DNA of 64,000 bases from Hormiphora californensis. Its lineage: Eukaryota; Ctenophora; Tentaculata; Cydippida; Pleurobrachiidae. Below the pieces are notes generated by a model. It saw only the letters and a list, made by a program, of their open reading frames with translations, was not told where the DNA came from and did no database searches. A program made the translations under genes and the position numbers. The stretch spans positions 2,800,231 to 2,864,230 of the forward strand of contig CM035355.1 of NCBI GenBank assembly GCA_020137815.1, in the 5' to 3' direction. Shown piece by piece: positions 43,544 to 64,000 of the stretch (position 1 is its first letter; each line of letters opens with the position of its first letter).

Positions 43544-44617
43544 ATGGATAACAAATCAGAATTAGAGGAGAAACCAGGGCCCAGCAGGGAACAAGTCAGT
43601 AATAGTGGGGATCGTGTAGAAAGTGAAGAACAGAGTGAGGATCCCGAAGTAAAAAGTGAGGAACCAACACCGGAGCTAGATAACTATTATAACATTAGTG
43701 GTGATGCAGAGGATGTCAGAGAAGAGGGAGGTGAATTTGAGCCACCGGGGGAAGGATTAGAAAGAAGGGAAGCTGAAGAAGATATGGTAGTAGACGAAGA
43801 AGACGAAGCAACTCAAGAGCCAGAGGAAGATTCCTCTTCATTCTCAACTACCTCTGATTCGACAGCAAACCATCTATCTCTGGAGACTATTCTCCGCTAT
43901 CCCGGTCATTCACAGTTTACATCCACTCTCACATCCCTCTCGTCAGGAGAGGTAGAACATTCTCCAGCAATCAACAAATCCCTTCTTGCCACACTCGCCA
44001 CCAATAAGAACATTGAAACTAAACGTCACATTTATGAAGTGTTTTTGAGCCTCGCTAAGGCTGAAGAATCTAATCTGGACAATTTTAAAGTGTACCTGAA
44101 ACCGGGTCTGCAGATATTTTATTCGGACCTTATGGGACACCTTTACCGGCCCCGACTATCACCTACCGATCTCACACCCCTTCTTGAGTTAGTGCGACTT
44201 TTTCTGCACCACCCTGTACAGTATGTAGCGGGGTACAACATCAGGTGTGTGCCCCTTCTTTTCTCTCGTGTAGCGTGCTACGCTGCCAGTGACAGTATGA
44301 GTGTTACTATTATCAATTGTCTAGAATTATTGCACGACATGGCTGCATGTTACATGCTACTTGACTATCAGTGGAATGTGGTGTGTATGGCATTAGTGCA
44401 CATTCTACACGCACACTCAACATCCCAGAGGGTGATTGTGAAGTGTTTTAAGTTGATCGGGGTGGGGTTGGAGAGGTGTGGGTTGATTCTGGGAGGGGAG
44501 CTGGTTAGGGCACTAAAGGGTGTTAGAGAGAGATGGGGAGAGGAAGAGATTAGAGTTATTGCGGGAGAGTTGGGGGAACTAATTGGGGAGGTACACAGAA
44601 GGACTGTTAGAACTTAA
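43544..44617 (+). CDS. Unrecognised acidic and alpha-helical (ARM/HEAT-like) protein, single exon
   Basis: A 357-codon uninterrupted frame, ATG at 43544 (an upstream stop at 43531 supports this start) and TAA at 44615. Residues 1-110 are strongly acidic and low complexity (DEEDEATQEPEEDSSSFS), probably disordered. Residues 115-355 are helix-rich with repeated LL/aromatic patterns (SLLATLATNKN, LTPLLELVRLFLHHPVQYVAGYN, IINCLELLHDMAACYMLLDYQW, VIVKCFKLIGVGLERCG) that suggest stacked alpha-helical repeats. No catalytic motif, signal peptide or membrane segment is evident. I do not recognise the family. It is the last plus-strand gene of the compact cluster and is followed by a long hairpin containing AATAAA. 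Confidence 0.8.
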   Translation: MDNKSELEEKPGPSREQVSNSGDRVESEEQSEDPEVKSEEPTPELDNYYNISGDAEDVREEGGEFEPPGEGLERREAEEDMVVDEEDEATQEPEEDSSSFSTTSDSTANHLSLETILRYPGHSQFTSTLTSLSSGEVEHSPAINKSLLATLATNKNIETKRHIYEVFLSLAKAEESNLDNFKVYLKPGLQIFYSDLMGHLYRPRLSPTDLTPLLELVRLFLHHPVQYVAGYNIRCVPLLFSRVACYAASDSMSVTIINCLELLHDMAACYMLLDYQWNVVCMALVHILHAHSTSQRVIVKCFKLIGVGLERCGLILGGELVRALKGVRERWGEEEIRVIAGELGELIGEVHRRTVRT

Positions 44618-44683
44618 GTTTATACATGATAATATGTAAACACAGGATAAGTATCGGATAATTGTTTATGAGCCGCATGATAA

Positions 44684-44813
44684 TAGTTTGTTGGGATGAT
44701 ATCTCCTTCCGGCTTGATGAATCAGGGACAAAATGAAATGAATAATAAAACACCGTAATTTCATTTTGTCCCTGATTGATCAAGCCGGAAGGAGATATCA
44801 TCCCAACAAACTA
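44684..44813. repeat. Near-perfect 130-bp inverted repeat with AATAAA in the loop
   Basis: Arms 44684-44739 and 44758-44813 are complementary with only small differences (TAGTTTGTTGGGATGATATC ...). The loop contains AATAAA at 44744-44749, about 130 bases past the stop of the gene at 43544-44617, and is a likely polyadenylation signal on the plus strand. Confidence 0.88.
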
Positions 44814-46730
44814 ATTTGTAAACATATCTGGGTTTTTTAAAGAATTTCGTGTTTCTGTTTATTTCATTGTGTCTACTGTTGAGTTCTCATTTACATTTCG
44901 GATTCATAAACCCTCGTGTTTTACATATGATCTCCCTTCTCTGAATTTGGAATATAGTAGGCACTTAGGCCTTAGCAACGGACATGTATTTTCACAAGCT
45001 ATGACCGTTAGAAATTGATCTTGGAGTTCAGGCTGTATTTATCCATGGAAGTTTAAAGTTAAAGGTACGCGCGGTGTGTTGCTTGTGATGAAAGTAGATG
45101 TGGTGAGCATAATGTTTGTGCGCGGCGTGGGAACATTTCAACCGTAGATCCACTCACGTCTTACACTGTTACAGCACATATCCGGGTGCGAGCTCGATCT
45201 CATCACGCACAGGTGCCTATTTCATCAAGTATCCAGGTCATCCTCCGGGAAGATATTTGTAGCTCTGTCATACCGCATTTTATTTCACAATGTGAGGGTT
45301 CGTTAGATTAAATCAAAGAGACGGGGAGTTAGCTGATTAAACTCAAATCAAATGACATTTACATAGCAAAGTATTGTGTACTATAACATGTCACTATAAC
45401 TGGAAACACGTTCGCATCACACACACAGTCACACATTCACACACACGCACAGTCACACACAAAGAAAGAAAAATAGTCACAAAACTTGCACGACATGAAA
45501 TATGAACAAATCGCTCTAAGAATTTAATTACACCACGTAGTCATCACTACCACGTCATCACTTCGTTAAACCACAAATTTCTAAAAACTGAAACCTCATT
45601 TTTTGTACAACTACATTATACATCCAACTCCAAAATACATCTTTTGACTCAAGTTACTTATAGTTGTACTTGTAGTAGTAAATGTAAAACCGAAAGTAAA
45701 CACAGCAATTACACTGCGAAGGATAAAGGAAGTAAAAGAGGTGCATAATTTCTCTCTTTCTTTGTATCTCTCTATCTTTTCATCTTTCACTCAAGATGTG
45801 ATATAGTGAAAATAGCGTCTATTATATAGCTCGTATATCCCTTCCACGTCACACTGCTTGGTTGGTTATATATTTTGTATATAACTCGAAATAAAGAATA
45901 GAGTATATTGTTTTTGTGAGTATTATATGTAGAGTACTAAAAAGGGGCAGATTGAGTTTTTTTTGCTAGTTTTGACCTCCAGCCGTAGGGTGATCTCCGA
46001 ACCTGAAATAATTTGAGAGATTTAAAAAGTGGTGGGAGAATTGGAACTAATTTAAATTAACGGGATTGTATTGGGTGTGATAAATTAAATCAAGAATTAG
46101 AATTTTAATGGGGAAGGATCTAATATATATCTGTGTTACTGCAGCTTCATTCTTATCAATGCTATAGAGGCAGTCAAACTCTAAAAAAGTCAAAAAGATT
46201 ATTCAAATCTGCCCAAATTTCTTTGAATTGTTAAAGAAAGAAAAATGATGCAGGATGTCTTGTTCTCGGGGATATCAATAGAAGAAATTTGCTTTTCAAG
46301 CTTTACCGTTTTACAGTTACAAGAGTTTTAATGGCCCGACTAAATGAAAAGCGCTGTCTTGGCTGTTCTTCAGTCAGCAAAAAGTCAACTGCTGTCTCAG
46401 GTATCCCCTGAGGCCTGATGAAAATTATTTACTAAAACACAAGGATTGTTTCTATTCGGTATTTAAAGAATTGAGTCCTGCCCTTATGTTACTTGTCCAA
46501 TGATTATCATTGTCGCCCCAGTCCTAGAAATAGTGCGGACGTGACATTTTAGAATGAAGGACCACATTTATAAATTACAAATATGATAAGATATCCCGGA
46601 AGTGGACTTGGATGTTATCACTCCTGTGAGGTGTGGCCGTGTTTATTGTACATTCACCGCGCCGGTTACAACATCATTCAGCTGGTGTGTGAAATGTGAT
46701 ATGTCTGTGGCAACAGAAACACATTCCGGA
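44814..46730. other. Spacer between convergent genes, no gene recognised
   Basis: AT-rich, with a CA-rich stretch near 45418-45470 (ACACACAGTCACAC). It contains no frame with family resemblance. It separates the 3' ends of the plus-strand cluster and the minus-strand PKC gene. Confidence 0.55.
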
Positions 46731-46813
46731 GGTAGCCATGGTAACACTGACACAACACTTTAAGGTAACCATGGTAACACTGACACAACACATGAAGGTA
46801 ACCATGGTAACCA
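46731..46813. promoter_or_regulatory. Three tandem X-box-like palindromes
   Basis: GGTAGCCATGGTAACA, GGTAACCATGGTAACA and GGTAACCATGGTAACC at about 46731, 46764 and 46797, in a 33-base tandem unit (spacer CTGACACAACAC). Each fits the RFX X-box dyad (GTNRCC-AT-GGYAAC type). They lie about 300 bases past the PKC stop codon. Confidence 0.5.
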
Positions 46814-47095
46814 TAGGATCATGTTATCTCACCATTACTCGTCATCAAAGGTGCAGATAGCGCTGATAATAATCAATTAATTGGTGTACTTGGTGTGTGT
46901 GAAGGGGGGGGGGGGATAATTGTTACACACCCAGGGGCATACTTTGAATTTCCGGGAGAGTGAGAGAGAGGAGGGAGAGGGAGGGGACGAGGGTGTATTG
47001 TGAGAGGTAGCCCAGTTTTCATAAAGGACACATTGTTGTATAGGAAATATAAGTGCAAGTAACATTCCATGATGTAGGAAGATGAAACAAACAAC

Positions 47096-63655
<16,560 letters not shown>

Positions 63656-64000
63656 CTGAGAGGGGGTGGGGAGGAGTTACTTATGGGGAATTGTATGCAA
63701 CAGGGATCGGATGTTGGGAAAAAAACAAGATAGATGATATTTGTAACAGTAAACAGCTGTTTGTAAGCTCTAGAAACATCTCTCTAGCTGTCACCACTAT
63801 GAGAGAGACAACCTAGCTGTTACTGTGGTACTTATTCAGTCGCTTAGACGGTCTTTGAATGAAACAGACACACGTCTCTATCTAACAACTTTTACTTAAA
63901 CACTTTTAGAAACTTAGCTAAGCTTGTATCTCTCATACCGGGGTACCCCTTAGTTTTATAAGTACATAGACAGCGTCTTGTGCTAACCATCCAAAAGAGG
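63656..64000. other. PKC intron upstream of the C1B exon, to the window edge
   Basis: No further C1A or pseudosubstrate exon was recognised before the edge of the window. Confidence 0.55.

Overview
This 64 kb window is animal nuclear DNA. Genes are split by short GT-AG introns, and the proteins are typical of animals: RPGR, a Polycomb-like protein with Tudor and PHD domains, a conventional protein kinase C, HSBP1 and ZFYVE21. There is a Pol III tRNA gene, and the spacer is rich in foldback DNA transposons, minisatellites and (GA)n/(CT)n tracts. The compact genes with a repeat-rich background suggest an early-branching marine invertebrate, for example a sponge. That is inference; nothing here fixes the taxon.

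Layout. 1-12.2 kb is gene-poor: pentamer, 15-mer and 11-mer satellites (977-2118), a 36-bp minisatellite (5.04-5.66 kb), a 5'-truncated CR1/L2-type LINE reverse transcriptase on the minus strand (5.76-7.39 kb) and purine-rich duplicated blocks (8.3-11.1 kb). 12.2-18.4 kb (minus) is a spliced PPM/PP2C-like phosphatase gene whose introns hold foldback elements and a 39-unit array of a 12-mer containing the AP-1 core. 20.2-22.0 kb is a TIR element. 22.2-27.1 kb (minus) is a complete 14-exon RPGR gene with a C-terminal CTIL prenylation box and a tRNA-Ala gene in an intron. 28.7-30.6 kb (minus) is a Polycomb-like gene with two apparent frame breaks near its 5' end.

30.6-38.5 kb is mostly mobile DNA, including a 2.3 kb palindromic element that carries a second foldback element inserted with an 11-bp target duplication. 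38.6-44.6 kb (plus) is a tight run: a candidate 41-codon membrane micro-ORF, EEF2KMT (FAM86), HSBP1, ZFYVE21 and an unrecognised helical-repeat protein, with only about 40 to 500 bp between coding regions. 46.7-63.7 kb (minus) is most of a conventional PKC gene (C1B, C2, kinase, C-tail). It includes a phase-compatible 51-codon exon in the C2 domain and a tRNA-derived palindrome in an intron; its 5' exons lie outside the window.

The genes do not form one pathway. Themes are signalling (PKC, PPM phosphatase, ZFYVE21), cilia (RPGR), chromatin (Polycomb-like) and translation or stress (EEF2KMT, HSBP1). No bacterial features, CRISPR arrays, rRNA genes or intact autonomous transposons were seen. 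All exon junctions were read by eye from splice sites, reading phase and family resemblance.
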